A stretch of 64,000 nucleotides of DNA from Rhodococcus erythropolis NBRC 15567. Lineage in GTDB: Bacteria; Actinomycetota; Actinomycetes; Mycobacteriales; Mycobacteriaceae. Every line of letters starts with the position of its first letter. Positions within the stretch are counted from its first letter, which is position 1. The DNA lies in NCBI RefSeq assembly GCF_001552595.1, contig NZ_BCRM01000003.1, positions 1-64,000 on the forward strand. Direction: 5' to 3'. The position numbers were made by a program, and so were the translations under genes. The notes under the pieces are model-generated. The model was not told the DNA's origin and did no database searches. It saw only the letters and a program-made list of their open reading frames with translations. Positions 16,574-28,683 of this stretch are shown in pieces.

Positions 16574-17407
16574 ATGCCAGCAACTGTGTCGACCGTGCGA
16601 AACGTGGTCACCGAAGTCTTGACCGAGAGCACCACCGCAGAAATTGCGGTTGCCGCAATCGTGGTGGCAGCCGCGCTGTTCGCATTCGGTTCGATCTACC
16701 GGGCCTCCAGCGTTCGGTCAACAGCGCTACGCGCGTCCGGGCTCGCCCTCGCCCTGGTGACGCTCTCGATCCAGGTATATCGAAACGGGTGGTTGACGAG
16801 CTTCGACGGGCCGGTGACCGACTGGATGGTCGATCATCGGAGCGGCGCCCTCAACCAGATCGCGGTCGCCGTCACAGATCTCGGTAGCCCGGTCGCCACC
16901 GCGCTGCTCGGGATCACCTGCGGAGTGCTCATATCGTGGCGAGCGCGTTCGGTTGTTCCAGGTTTGATCGTGATCGGAACCGTTGGCGGTGCGGCAGTCG
17001 CCAGCACGGTAATCAAAGCGCTCGTCGGTCGCGAACGTCCGCCGACCAACATCCAAGTTCTTCTCGAGACCGGCCACTCGTTCCCGTCCGGTCACGTCAC
17101 GGGCACAGCAGCGCTGTTCGGCATTGCGGTTCTCGTTGTGAGCGTCGACCGAACACCGGCCGTCAAACAACTTCTGATGCTGCTCGCCGTGACGGTCACC
17201 GTTGTCGTCGCGCTCACTCGCCTCTACTTGGGAGCTCACTGGCTCACCGACGTCGTTGCCGGAGCTGTCCTCGCGACGCTTGCCGTCACTGCGGGTGGAG
17301 CAGTCTTCCGGTTCGTCGGCACGCACAACCAGTCCGAATCAACTACTGCTGCAGTGCGCTCTGCAGAACCTTCAGCACTTCACGAGCCGCAGTCGGCCCG
17401 GTATTGA
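16574..17407 (+). CDS. PAP2 superfamily membrane phosphatase
   Basis: A 277-residue integral membrane phosphatase of the PAP2/acid phosphatase superfamily. All three motifs are present: K148-ALVG-R153-E-R-P156, P171-S-G-H174 and R216-LYLGA-H222. About six hydrophobic segments surround them. Such enzymes remove phosphate from lipids such as undecaprenyl pyrophosphate, phosphatidate or phosphatidylglycerol phosphate; the substrate here is unknown. It is divergent from an OmpR-type regulator that may control it. Its last 65 bp overlap the 3' end of the convergent siderophore-binding lipoprotein gene. Confidence 0.9.
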   Translation: MPATVSTVRNVVTEVLTESTTAEIAVAAIVVAAALFAFGSIYRASSVRSTALRASGLALALVTLSIQVYRNGWLTSFDGPVTDWMVDHRSGALNQIAVAVTDLGSPVATALLGITCGVLISWRARSVVPGLIVIGTVGGAAVASTVIKALVGRERPPTNIQVLLETGHSFPSGHVTGTAALFGIAVLVVSVDRTPAVKQLLMLLAVTVTVVVALTRLYLGAHWLTDVVAGAVLATLAVTAGGAVFRFVGTHNQSESTTAAVRSAEPSALHEPQSARY

Positions 17408-18374
17408 GGTAGAAGACGTCGTCGTCGACAGCAACGGCATGGTTGGCAATCACCCCACGTAACTGCGCCCACAACGGCGCGTTGGTCAACGTCGCCGGGT
17501 CCCCGCCTTGCACTCCGTAGAAGATCCAATCAGCGTCCGCGACGTTCAACTCTTCCTCACTGATGTCTCGGGAGGTGTCGTCGAATTGCTGCGACTCCGG
17601 ACGCGTCAGGCCGGCATCCTGGGCGATACTGCCGGTGAACGAAGGAATGCCGAAGATGCGCAAGCGATTTCCGTTCTGGCGGGTGAACGACACTGTCGGC
17701 GGCGACGAAAGGGACGCACCCAAGGCCGCGGCGTCGGCGTTGAACGTATCCAGCAGTGCCGTCGCCTGCTGCGTCTTACCTACCCCGTCGGCAACCAGCA
17801 GGAAGTCCTGCTTCCAGTTGACGCCGGTCCCCTGCGTTGCCACGGTGGGCGCAATTGCCGAAAGCTGGTCGTACAGCGAATCAGCATCCTTCCCTGCAAC
17901 ATTCATCAAGATCAGGTCAGGATCGAGCTTGACGATCGCTTCGAAGTTCGGTGTGAAGCGCCCACCTGCGTCGGCGACATCACCTAGCTGGGTGCGGAAT
18001 TCGGGGTATGCGGCCAACAGGTACGGCGGCACCAGGTCCGCACCGTCACCACGAGTCGAAGCCGCAGGAACGACGCCGAGAGATAAAAGCGCATCTGCTT
18101 GCCCGGTCGAAATGACGACAACCTTTTCGGGCTGCGATTCGATCGTGGTGTCACCTTTGAAGTGTGAAACGGTACGAGGGAATTCGCCGTCCGACTTTCC
18201 GCTCCCCATTCCAGCCGGGACTTCTCGCGGAGCGACAAACGCAGAGTCCGCCGGAGTCGACGCACTGATGTCAGTGTCCGTGGGCGAGGCGTCGCTCGAG
18301 CAGCCACTGAGAGCTGCCACCAATGTCAGTGCGCCGATCAGCATTACACTGCGTGACTTCTGTCCAAAATTCAT
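17343..18374 (-). CDS. Iron-siderophore ABC transporter substrate-binding lipoprotein
   Basis: A 343-residue FecB-type binding lipoprotein. I use ATG 18374, which gives a normal signal peptide (MNFGQKSRSVML) with lipobox LSGC (C25); the longer frame to 18422 would spoil it. The body has KVVVISTGQADALLSLGVVP and DPDLILMNVAGKDADSLYDQ, typical of ferric-siderophore binding proteins. An IdeR box lies about 50 bp upstream, between this gene and a divergent MarR regulator. No transporter membrane or ATPase genes are adjacent. The last 65 bp overlap the PAP2 gene on the other strand. Confidence 0.9.
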   Translation of the reverse strand: MNFGQKSRSVMLIGALTLVAALSGCSSDASPTDTDISASTPADSAFVAPREVPAGMGSGKSDGEFPRTVSHFKGDTTIESQPEKVVVISTGQADALLSLGVVPAASTRGDGADLVPPYLLAAYPEFRTQLGDVADAGGRFTPNFEAIVKLDPDLILMNVAGKDADSLYDQLSAIAPTVATQGTGVNWKQDFLLVADGVGKTQQATALLDTFNADAAALGASLSSPPTVSFTRQNGNRLRIFGIPSFTGSIAQDAGLTRPESQQFDDTSRDISEEELNVADADWIFYGVQGGDPATLTNAPLWAQLRGVIANHAVAVDDDVFYLNTGPTAAREVLKVLQSALQQ

Positions 18375-18424
18375 GATCGTGTCCCGTACGTCGTGAAGCA
18401 TGACAGCTTCATCTACCGTCATGG

Positions 18425-18443
18425 TTAGGTGACCCTACCCTTT
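18425..18443. promoter_or_regulatory. IdeR/DtxR iron box
   Basis: The reverse strand of 18425-18443 matches the IdeR consensus at about 14 of 19 positions (TTAGGTGACCCTACCC on the plus strand). It lies between the siderophore-binding lipoprotein (minus) and the MarR gene (plus), so iron may control either or both. Confidence 0.65.
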
Positions 18444-18447
18444 GAGG

Positions 18448-18479
18448 AACTGTAAACTATATCTGTGTCAGATACAGTT
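18448..18479. promoter_or_regulatory. Nested palindrome at the MarR gene start, candidate operator
   Basis: An outer inverted repeat AACTGTA (18448-18454) and TACAGTT (18473-18479) encloses a perfect inner palindrome TATCTG-TGT-CAGATA (18460-18474). It covers the GTG at 18465. MarR regulators commonly autoregulate through such palindromes; binding here is inferred. Confidence 0.55.
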
Positions 18480-18977
18480 TTGGGGCGTGGATCACACGAG
18501 GTCGATCGCTACTCTGATCGCGTGCCCACTGCGGAAGAAGCATCGAGATCACTCATCGCTGCGGCGTTCGAATTGCGTCGAGCGCTGCGTGAATACATGG
18601 ATACGTCGGGTACCGACGCGACTTTGCCAGAGGCACAATCCGAGGTACTTCACGATGTCGCGCACCATCCCGGCACTCGCATCGGGGCCGTGGCCGATCG
18701 CCTCTCCAGACGCCCGAACACCGTCAGCACGCTGGTGCGCATCCTCTCCGACAAGGACCTGATCGAGCGGCGACCCGATCCCACAGACGGCCGGGTGAGC
18801 ACGCTTTTCGTGAAGGACGAGCGAAGCGCGCGCCGGGACCGTCGGTCCGAACTACGCATCGGCGTCCTGGCCCAAGAACTGACAGCCCTCGACGAACGTG
18901 ACCTCGACACATTGACCACTGCCATCGGCATCCTCGACCGAGTCAATCGATCACTGCGAGTTCACGCACCGCGATGA
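18465..18977 (+). CDS. MarR family transcriptional regulator
   Basis: A regulator of up to 170 residues with a MarR winged helix: EVLHDVAHHPGTRIGAVADR, recognition helix SRRPNTVSTLVRILSDKDL, then the wing RRPDPTDGRVSTLFVKDE. GTG 18465 is the longest start but falls inside the palindrome 18448-18479; GTG 18522 (VPTAEEASRSL) would leave the palindrome upstream as an operator. Neither has a clear RBS. It lies between two iron-binding lipoprotein genes and shares its upstream region with one of them and an IdeR box, so a role in iron or drug response is possible but not shown. The effector is unknown. Confidence 0.87.
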   Translation: MSDTVLGRGSHEVDRYSDRVPTAEEASRSLIAAAFELRRALREYMDTSGTDATLPEAQSEVLHDVAHHPGTRIGAVADRLSRRPNTVSTLVRILSDKDLIERRPDPTDGRVSTLFVKDERSARRDRRSELRIGVLAQELTALDERDLDTLTTAIGILDRVNRSLRVHAPR

Positions 18978-18983
18978 TGCCAC

Positions 18984-19976
18984 TCAGGTGACTTTCCCAC
19001 TCTTCTCGTAGACGTCGGCAAAACGCCTCATCTGCTCCGTGATGCCCGTCAGGCTGTACCCCGTACGCAGTTCTACCGAGGCAACCTGGCCCGAAACCAC
19101 AGCCGGAAGCCTGGTGAACGTCGGCGAATTGAGCTCCGGCGCGGCAGACCACGTCGGCGGAATCAGGAGGAGATCGGCCGGAAAGACGCCCGGCTCTTCC
19201 CAACTCGCTGATGCCCAGAAACCGTCCTCACTGTCCAGCTTCGCGAATTCGACGCCCATCGTTTCGAGAATACTTCCGAGCGGAGTCCATCCCGGCACCG
19301 CGTAGTCAAGGCTCGACTCCAACGGAATCACGTATGCAACAGAGATATTCGTTCGCGATGTGGCCAATTCACGCACCCGGTCACCGAGCGCACTCAACTC
19401 TTCCCGTTTTGCCGCGTAGACCGGCGAGGTGTCGGTGCCGCCGATACCCTGAACCAACGAACTGAAGCTGTCCAACGCCGCTTGCGCCCCGTCGGTGATC
19501 TTGACACCTGCAATGGGAGCAACCTCTTCGACGCGAGCGATATCGTCGCCCCAGATGCTGCCGAAGTTTCCGCCGTTGTACGAACTCCAGATGTCGATGA
19601 CCAGATCCGGGTCCACTGCCAGGAGTTTCTCGGCACTGATATCTGTGTCGGTCTCGCTGACATGGGCAATTCCACTGAAGTCGAATGCATTCAACGTGGA
19701 TTCGTCGAGCCTGGAAAAGCCGATGATACCGACTGGAACGACCCCGTATTCGAGTAGCACCGGCGCGGTGTCCGCCGTCGCCACAATGCGTTCGGGGATC
19801 TTGTCGAGTGAAATCTGCTGACCACGCGCATCGACATACGTCCACGCATCACCGTCGGACTTCGCGTCGGTCGTCGAGGTGCCACATGCTGCCAGCACCG
19901 TCGAAAGTGCCACTGCCACAGCCATGAAGATGGCCCTGCTACCGCGTTTCGAACGCGGCGCAACAAAATCGATCAC
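18984..19976 (-). CDS. Iron-siderophore ABC transporter substrate-binding lipoprotein
   Basis: A 330-residue FecB-type lipoprotein with signal peptide and lipobox LAAC (C31). Typical segments are QQISLDKIPERIVATADTAP, the VDPDLVIDIWSSYNGGNFG pocket region and a C-terminal helical lobe. It is the third such protein in the window, and its sequence differs enough from the other two to suggest a different ligand. An IdeR box 52-70 bp upstream suggests iron repression. It is convergent with the MarR gene, 6 bp apart. An AraC regulator follows upstream on the same strand, which could act as its siderophore-responsive activator (inference). Confidence 0.9.
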   Translation of the reverse strand: MIDFVAPRSKRGSRAIFMAVAVALSTVLAACGTSTTDAKSDGDAWTYVDARGQQISLDKIPERIVATADTAPVLLEYGVVPVGIIGFSRLDESTLNAFDFSGIAHVSETDTDISAEKLLAVDPDLVIDIWSSYNGGNFGSIWGDDIARVEEVAPIAGVKITDGAQAALDSFSSLVQGIGGTDTSPVYAAKREELSALGDRVRELATSRTNISVAYVIPLESSLDYAVPGWTPLGSILETMGVEFAKLDSEDGFWASASWEEPGVFPADLLLIPPTWSAAPELNSPTFTRLPAVVSGQVASVELRTGYSLTGITEQMRRFADVYEKSGKVT

Positions 19977-20027
19977 TTCTGCCCCATGCTGTCGAGCGAG
20001 TTTCGGGAAACTCCCGAACCCGGAAAG

Positions 20028-20046
20028 TAAAGTAAGCCTCGCCTAC
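20028..20046. promoter_or_regulatory. IdeR/DtxR iron box
   Basis: TAAAGTAAGCCTCGCCTAC matches the degenerate IdeR consensus at about 15 of 19 positions, counting W and S positions. It lies 52-70 bp upstream of the siderophore-binding lipoprotein start at 19976. Confidence 0.65.
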
Positions 20047-20116
20047 ATGGCTAACGGTAGAGCGGATCAGGGGATGACGCAATCGCGGAGTTTTGTCAAA
20101 GAATGTCGAAATCGGA

Positions 20117-20950
20117 TCAACGATCCGCGTTCTTTCGAAATGCCATCGGCGTGACACCGGTGGACTGTTTGAAAGCGGCGACGAAACTACTGGGCGTCGA
20201 GTATCCGATCTGCTCGGCCACGTCGGCGACCGCAACACCTTGGCCGAGTAGGGACATCGCCACGTTCATCCGAAGCAGCACTCGCCACTGGCCGAAACTC
20301 ACGCCGGTGTCCACCTTGAACCGACGAGCCAAAGTGCTGGTGCTGACGCCGATCTCGTTCGCCCAGTCTCCGAAACTGCGTGGGTCCTCCGGATGAGACA
20401 ACAGGTCGCGTGCAATCCGCCCGACCGGGCCCGAATCGGGGATCTTCATCGCTCCGCGCTCGTCGCCGGGAACGACGAGGTCGAAGAACACTCGCTCGGC
20501 GCGGCGCCTCGCGTCGTCCGACATCTCGCGAGCACTCAGATGCAGAAACAACTCGTAGAGTAGCGGCGTGCCGTGTACCGCAACCGGGTGATCACCGAGC
20601 GAAGGCCCCTGCCCTACAGCGCAATACACCGTCAGGAACTGCGCACCCGCGGCAACGCGCACCGAGTGTCGATGCAGTGCCGGTATCCACAGCCCTCGTC
20701 CCGGCAACAATGTCCACATCTGGGCGCCCGAGCGAACAACCACAATGCCGGAACGAGGGAACAGAATCTCGTTCGATCGGTGCGCGTGGGTTTCCCATGT
20801 CACCGGTTGATCAGCACTCGACGCACCACCCCACAGAACCAAATCTTCGGGCTCGTCGTCTAATTCGTGTTCGGATACCACCAGCTCGTCGCTCGACGGC
20901 ACGCCCCACCGGAGCCAATCACCGTCGACCTCGGATTTTGTCCGCCTCAC
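20117..20950 (-). CDS. AraC family transcriptional regulator
   Basis: A regulator of about 277 residues: N-terminal cupin-like sensor (HAHRSNEILFPRSGIVVVRS, then a WIPALHRHSVRVAAG segment) and C-terminal double HTH (FGDWANEIGVSTSTLARRF and VADVAEQIGYSTPSSFVAAF). The frame extends to 21037, but GTG 20950 has an AGGGA about 9 bp upstream and fits the domain start, so I prefer it. AraC regulators near siderophore-binding proteins often sense the siderophore or iron status; the adjacent iron-boxed lipoprotein makes this likely but unproven. The cholesterol oxidase gene ends 24 bp before the longest frame, so read-through from it is also possible. Confidence 0.88.
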   Translation of the reverse strand: MRRTKSEVDGDWLRWGVPSSDELVVSEHELDDEPEDLVLWGGASSADQPVTWETHAHRSNEILFPRSGIVVVRSGAQMWTLLPGRGLWIPALHRHSVRVAAGAQFLTVYCAVGQGPSLGDHPVAVHGTPLLYELFLHLSAREMSDDARRRAERVFFDLVVPGDERGAMKIPDSGPVGRIARDLLSHPEDPRSFGDWANEIGVSTSTLARRFKVDTGVSFGQWRVLLRMNVAMSLLGQGVAVADVAEQIGYSTPSSFVAAFKQSTGVTPMAFRKNADR

Positions 20951-21061
20951 GTCTACATCCCTGGATCGACCGTCGTCTGTCCAGGTGACTGTAACCGCTG
21001 CCCACGCAGAGCAGGTGCGGCAGGAAGTTGATCCCACCGCACCTGACCCCGAGTCGCCGCT

Positions 21062-24129
<3,068 letters not shown>

Positions 24130-24300
24130 GGGGAACAGACTACGGCCTGCGATAACAGCGCTCTCGGAGTGCCACTGACGGGGCCAAGGTCCCAGCGTTC
24201 GACCTTTGTGCGAAATATCCGTTTCGAGATGAGATCATATGAATACCTGAATAGGTGAACAGATGTTTTCGGACACCTGTCCACCAAGGAAAGGACACCC

Positions 24301-25923
24301 GTGAAACTCCACAAACCCGGCGTTCTGACGCTCACCGCAACCGCCGCAATCGGCGCACTTCTGATCACGTCGTGCAGTAGCCCGACTGGCACCGGCTCCT
24401 CGGGCAACAACGACGGCCTGGTCTTGGCCGACGGCTACGAACTGGGCGGCTACAACCCGGTCGCAGGCTTCGGCGCTGCCGGTGAGGCCAAGATGTACGA
24501 CGGTCTCGTCCGGCTCACCGGAGGCACCGGTATGCCGGGATTCGAGCCGTCTCTGGCCGCGGAGATGCCCACTGCCAACGCCGACGCGACAGTCTGGACG
24601 GTCAAACTCCGCGACGGGGTCACCTTCTCCGACGGATCGACCTTCGACGCCGCCGACGTGGTTGCCACGTACAAGGCGATCCTCGATCCCGCTTCCGCCT
24701 CCGAAGCGCGGTCGTCGTACGACATGATCAGCGACGTCGTGGCCGTCGACGACAGCACAGTCGAGTTCCGCCTCGCCTACTCGTATGCCCCACTGCTGAC
24801 GAAGATGCTGATCGGCATGGTTCCGTCGGAGTCCCTCGCGACACCCGGACTTGCCGCCGAATCGCCGTTGAACACCGCACCGGTTGGTACGGGTCCGTAC
24901 ACACTCGTCGACCTCTCACCGGATCGAGCGGTCTTCGAGGCGAACGAGAACTACTGGGACGGTGCGCCGGAGGTCAAGAAGCTGACTCTCCTCTACGTTC
25001 CTGACGACAACACCCGCGCCCAACGTATGGTGTCCGGCGAGATCGACGGAACCAATCTCCCTCCACTGCTTGCCAATACGTTCTCAGGCAAGGACAACAT
25101 GTCCGTGACGGCTCATCAGTCAGCAGACTGGCGCGGGCTCTCACTCCCGACGAACAATCCCGTGGCAGGCGACAAAGCCGTGCGGATGGCGCTCAACCTC
25201 GCCGCCAATCGCCAGTCGATGATCGACAACGTCCTGGGCGGACACGGCCGCGTCGCCGCCACTCCGATCCCCGAGGTCTACGGCGATTCGTACAACCCGA
25301 ACGCAACCTTCGCCTACGACCCGACCCAGGCCGAGCGAATACTCACCGAAGCGGGCTGGATCGAAGGTGCCGACGGAATCCGTTCGAAAGACGGTCAGCG
25401 GGCGCAGTTCACGATCATGTACAACTCCGTCGACACCGTTCGACGCGATCTCGCTCAGGCATTTACCTCCGACGCTCTCGCTGTCGGCATCGAAGTGGAC
25501 CTCGAAGCACTCTCCTGGGACCGCATAGACCCTCGCATCAACCAGGATTCGACGCTTCTCGGTGGCGGCGACGAACCTTTCGACCCCGACACACAGGCGT
25601 ACGACGCGCTGAACTCGAAGTACATCGCGCCCGGGGTCGGCAGCATCTACGACAACGCCAGTGACTACTCCAATCCAGCAGTCGACGCCGGCTTGGAAGT
25701 AGGACGCCGCAGCCTGGATCAGGCAACGCGTGATGCCGCGTATCGCGACGTACAGCAGGCGTACGTCGAAGATCCCGGATTTGTCATCCTCGTGTTCCTC
25801 GACCATACGTACGTGTCGAAGGATTCCGACTGGCAGATGTCCGGACCGGTACTCGAACCACACTCACACGGTGTGACCTGGGGTCCATGGTGGTCACTGC
25901 AGACGTGGGCCCGAGGGCAATGA
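24301..25923 (+). CDS. Peptide/nickel-type ABC transporter substrate-binding lipoprotein
   Basis: A 540-residue SBP_bac_5 family lipoprotein and first gene of a full Dpp/Opp-type importer operon. GTG 24301 follows an AAGGAAAGGA Shine-Dalgarno region. The signal peptide ends in the lipobox ITSC (C25). Family features are AEMPTANADATVWTVKLRDG, the VTFSDGSTFDAADVVATYKA region and a C-terminal DPGFVILVFLDHTYV. The ligand is probably a peptide, but nickel, dipeptide and glycoside binders share the fold. Its stop overlaps the permease start (ATGA at 25920). Confidence 0.92.
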   Translation: MKLHKPGVLTLTATAAIGALLITSCSSPTGTGSSGNNDGLVLADGYELGGYNPVAGFGAAGEAKMYDGLVRLTGGTGMPGFEPSLAAEMPTANADATVWTVKLRDGVTFSDGSTFDAADVVATYKAILDPASASEARSSYDMISDVVAVDDSTVEFRLAYSYAPLLTKMLIGMVPSESLATPGLAAESPLNTAPVGTGPYTLVDLSPDRAVFEANENYWDGAPEVKKLTLLYVPDDNTRAQRMVSGEIDGTNLPPLLANTFSGKDNMSVTAHQSADWRGLSLPTNNPVAGDKAVRMALNLAANRQSMIDNVLGGHGRVAATPIPEVYGDSYNPNATFAYDPTQAERILTEAGWIEGADGIRSKDGQRAQFTIMYNSVDTVRRDLAQAFTSDALAVGIEVDLEALSWDRIDPRINQDSTLLGGGDEPFDPDTQAYDALNSKYIAPGVGSIYDNASDYSNPAVDAGLEVGRRSLDQATRDAAYRDVQQAYVEDPGFVILVFLDHTYVSKDSDWQMSGPVLEPHSHGVTWGPWWSLQTWARGQ

Positions 25924-26954
25924 CAGCGGTCGACGTTCGGCCAGACGCGGGGCCGACACGGGGCCACCGTGACAACTCCCGCCGAAAGGCCATCCTCACG
26001 ATGGTCGGTCGGCGGGTGTTGTTCATCGTGCCGGTCATCGCCGTGGTGTCCGCGGGACTCTTTGCAGCCGCCGCGATCTCACCGTTCGATCCACTGGTCG
26101 GCTACCTCGGCACGCGATACATGACGACAAGCGATGCGGACAAAGCGTTGATCGCCGACCAGATGGGTTTCGACAACCCCTGGTACAGCACGTACTGGAA
26201 TTGGCTCCAGGGTGTGCTCACCGGCGATCTCGGGATCTCCAGATCGTTCAATCAGCCTGTTTCCCAAGTCATCTTCGAACGTCTGCCATGGACCTTGCTG
26301 CTGGTCGGGATCTCACTCCTCATCGCGATTCTCGCCTCGCTGACACTCGGTGTTCTCGCCGGAATCCGCAGTGGAGGATTCCTGGACAAGACCGTGTCCG
26401 GGCTGAGCGTCGTGGTCCAAGGACTTCCGCCGTTTGTCCTGTCGCTGGGTGCCATCGCGCTCTTCGCGTTGACTCTCGGCTGGCTCCCGGTCGCCGGACT
26501 GACCGACGGGGGCGCCGATCCCACACCGGCACAGGTCATCCGGCACTTGGTCCTACCGGTGACGGTGCTCGCCATTTCGCAAATGCCGTGGCTCCTACTT
26601 GCGGTCCGAGAGTCCGTCGTGGGTTCGAAAAGTGAGGGATTTGTCGCGGGCGCCGTAGCACGCGGAATCCCGACGCCGACCATCACGAAACGCCACATAC
26701 TGCCGACCTCACTGGCGCCTTTCGTCAACATCGTCGGCGTGCGACTGCCCGAGCTGATAGTCGGGGCAGTGCTGGTGGAAGAGGTCTTCAGTTGGCCAGG
26801 GATCGCCGGCGCCATCGTCTCGTCAGCCCGTGACCTCGACATGGCACTGCTCGCGTTCCTCACCGTCGGTACGACATTGACGGTCATGCTCGGCTCACTG
26901 CTTGCCGACGTGCTGGTTGCAGTGCTCGACCCGAGAGTAGGTACCGATGGCTGA
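25920..26954 (+). CDS. ABC transporter permease, DppB/OppB type
   Basis: A 344-residue permease with about six membrane helices. ATG 25920 overlaps the stop of the binding-protein gene (ATGA). The longer frame from 25887 lies within the previous gene and is unlikely. The EAA loop that contacts the ATPase is EGFVAGAVARGIPTPTITKR. It forms the channel with the DppC-type partner, which starts 8 bp before this gene ends. Confidence 0.93.
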   Translation: MTAVDVRPDAGPTRGHRDNSRRKAILTMVGRRVLFIVPVIAVVSAGLFAAAAISPFDPLVGYLGTRYMTTSDADKALIADQMGFDNPWYSTYWNWLQGVLTGDLGISRSFNQPVSQVIFERLPWTLLLVGISLLIAILASLTLGVLAGIRSGGFLDKTVSGLSVVVQGLPPFVLSLGAIALFALTLGWLPVAGLTDGGADPTPAQVIRHLVLPVTVLAISQMPWLLLAVRESVVGSKSEGFVAGAVARGIPTPTITKRHILPTSLAPFVNIVGVRLPELIVGAVLVEEVFSWPGIAGAIVSSARDLDMALLAFLTVGTTLTVMLGSLLADVLVAVLDPRVGTDG

Positions 26955-27768
26955 ACGACGCTTCAAGATCGCCCTCGGCGTGCTGATCCTCGTTGCGCTG
27001 TACGCGGCGTTGGTCCCATGGTTGGCCGACGTCGACGACCGAGTCACAGACTTCTCGGCGGCTCGCCTGGCTCCGTCGTTCGATCACCCGTTCGGAACCG
27101 ACTCGGCGGGCCGAGACCTATTCGTGCGCATAGCTGCAGGCATCAGAACCTCACTGCTGATCGCACTCGCCTGCGCGTTGCTCGCCACGGTGATCGGCGT
27201 CGCCGTCGGCACTACGGCCGGACTGGTCGGCGGCTGGGTGGACAGGTTCGTCATGCGCGGCACCGATGCCGTCAACGCACTCCCCCACCTGTTGCTCGGC
27301 ATCGTCATCGTCGCGATGTTCCGTGGAAGCATTGCCGCCATCGTGCTTTCGATCGCACTGACCCACTGGACCCAAGTGGCCCGGATCATCCGCTCAGAGA
27401 TCTTGAGTCTGCGCGAGCGTCCCTATATCGATGCCGCCATTCTCGCGGGAGCAAGTCGACGTCACGTGATCATGCGCCACCTCGTGCCGGCGACGGCGCC
27501 ACAGGCCTTGATCGCAGTCGTTCTCCTGCTGCCCCATGCCGTCTGGCACGAATCAACATTGTCCTTCCTGGGTTTCGGTCTTCCTCCGCACAAACCCAGT
27601 CTCGGGACGCTTCTCGAAGAGGCACGCAGTTCTCTACTCCTCGGCGGTTGGTGGACGCTTGCATTCCCCGCCGCAGTCCTCGTGATCGCCACCGTCGCTG
27701 TTGCAGTTGCCGGTTCGGCCCTGCGGTCGATGCTCACGCCCCCTCGACCTTCGGAGCTACGACTGTGA
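26947..27768 (+). CDS. ABC transporter permease, DppC/OppC type
   Basis: A 273-residue permease. It has the N-terminal DppC-type segment SFDHPFGTDSAGRDLFVRI, about six membrane helices and the EAA loop RPYIDAAILAGASRRHVIMR. It overlaps the DppB-type gene by 8 bp and the downstream ATPase gene by 4 bp (GTGA), as expected for a tightly coupled operon. Confidence 0.93.
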   Translation: MAERRFKIALGVLILVALYAALVPWLADVDDRVTDFSAARLAPSFDHPFGTDSAGRDLFVRIAAGIRTSLLIALACALLATVIGVAVGTTAGLVGGWVDRFVMRGTDAVNALPHLLLGIVIVAMFRGSIAAIVLSIALTHWTQVARIIRSEILSLRERPYIDAAILAGASRRHVIMRHLVPATAPQALIAVVLLLPHAVWHESTLSFLGFGLPPHKPSLGTLLEEARSSLLLGGWWTLAFPAAVLVIATVAVAVAGSALRSMLTPPRPSELRL

Positions 27769-28682
27769 AACGCGGCCTACGCATCGAATCCCTCACCGTC
27801 AGGATCCCTTTGCCCGGAGGATCCGTAGTCCACGCTGCGAGCGACATCGACCTCGACGTTCCAGCCGGCACGGTGACCGCGCTTGTCGGCGAATCCGGGT
27901 GTGGCAAGTCGATCATCGCCACCTCGGTCATGAACATGTTGCCGCCGAATGCTTCTCGAACCGGAACGGTCACCGTCGGTACAGCGGACCTCGAGATCGA
28001 CGTCTTCTCCGGCACCGCGTTCCGTGGGCGGCACGTGGCTCTCGTTCCACAATCCGCCGCAACACATCTCACCCCCGTCCGGACTGCGCGATCGCAGCTA
28101 CAGGAGACGATCGACGCACTCGGCAGCGACCACACTTGCGACGCCTTGGCACTTCGCGTCGGACTCGAACCGTCGGCCCTGGACTGTTACCCGCACGAAC
28201 TGTCGGGCGGCATGGCGCAACGCGTTGCCATTGCCGGTGCGCTGGCCGGGAATCCATCGGTGATCGTCGCAGACGAACCCACCGCCAACCTCGACCGCGA
28301 ACTCACCGACCACGTCATGGGATTACTTCGAGAGTGCGCTGACTCCGGGGCGGCTGTCCTGCTCATCACCCATGACCTTGCATCACTCACCCGCAGCGAT
28401 GTCGCGGATCGACTTGCCGTCATGTACGCATCACGCATCATGGAAACCGGTCCGGCGGCTCTGGTGTTCCAAGATCCGCTTCACGACTACACCCGAGACC
28501 TGCTCGGCGCCTTGCCATCCCGAGGCTTGAATCCCATGCCCGGATCACCACCGCAACTCACCGATCTCCCCGACGACTGCGTCTATCACCTACGACGCCC
28601 GGAGTCGAAACAATCCGGTGGCCCGACCGAACTGGTCACACTGGGTGACCGCACGTACCGAACGCTGCGGAAGGTGGGCTGA
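27765..28682 (+). CDS. ABC transporter ATPase, DppD/OppD type
   Basis: A 305-residue ATP-binding subunit. The frame is open from 27018, but GTG 27765 overlaps the permease stop (GTGA) and starts a proper ATPase domain. Motifs are Walker A GESGCGKS, signature LSGGMAQR, Walker B VIVADEPT and the H-loop THDLASL. The C-terminal extension (HDYTRDLLGALPSRGLNP) is the oligopeptide-transporter type. It pairs with the next ATPase to energise import. Confidence 0.93.
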   Translation: MKRGLRIESLTVRIPLPGGSVVHAASDIDLDVPAGTVTALVGESGCGKSIIATSVMNMLPPNASRTGTVTVGTADLEIDVFSGTAFRGRHVALVPQSAATHLTPVRTARSQLQETIDALGSDHTCDALALRVGLEPSALDCYPHELSGGMAQRVAIAGALAGNPSVIVADEPTANLDRELTDHVMGLLRECADSGAAVLLITHDLASLTRSDVADRLAVMYASRIMETGPAALVFQDPLHDYTRDLLGALPSRGLNPMPGSPPQLTDLPDDCVYHLRRPESKQSGGPTELVTLGDRTYRTLRKVG

Positions 28683-28683
28683 C

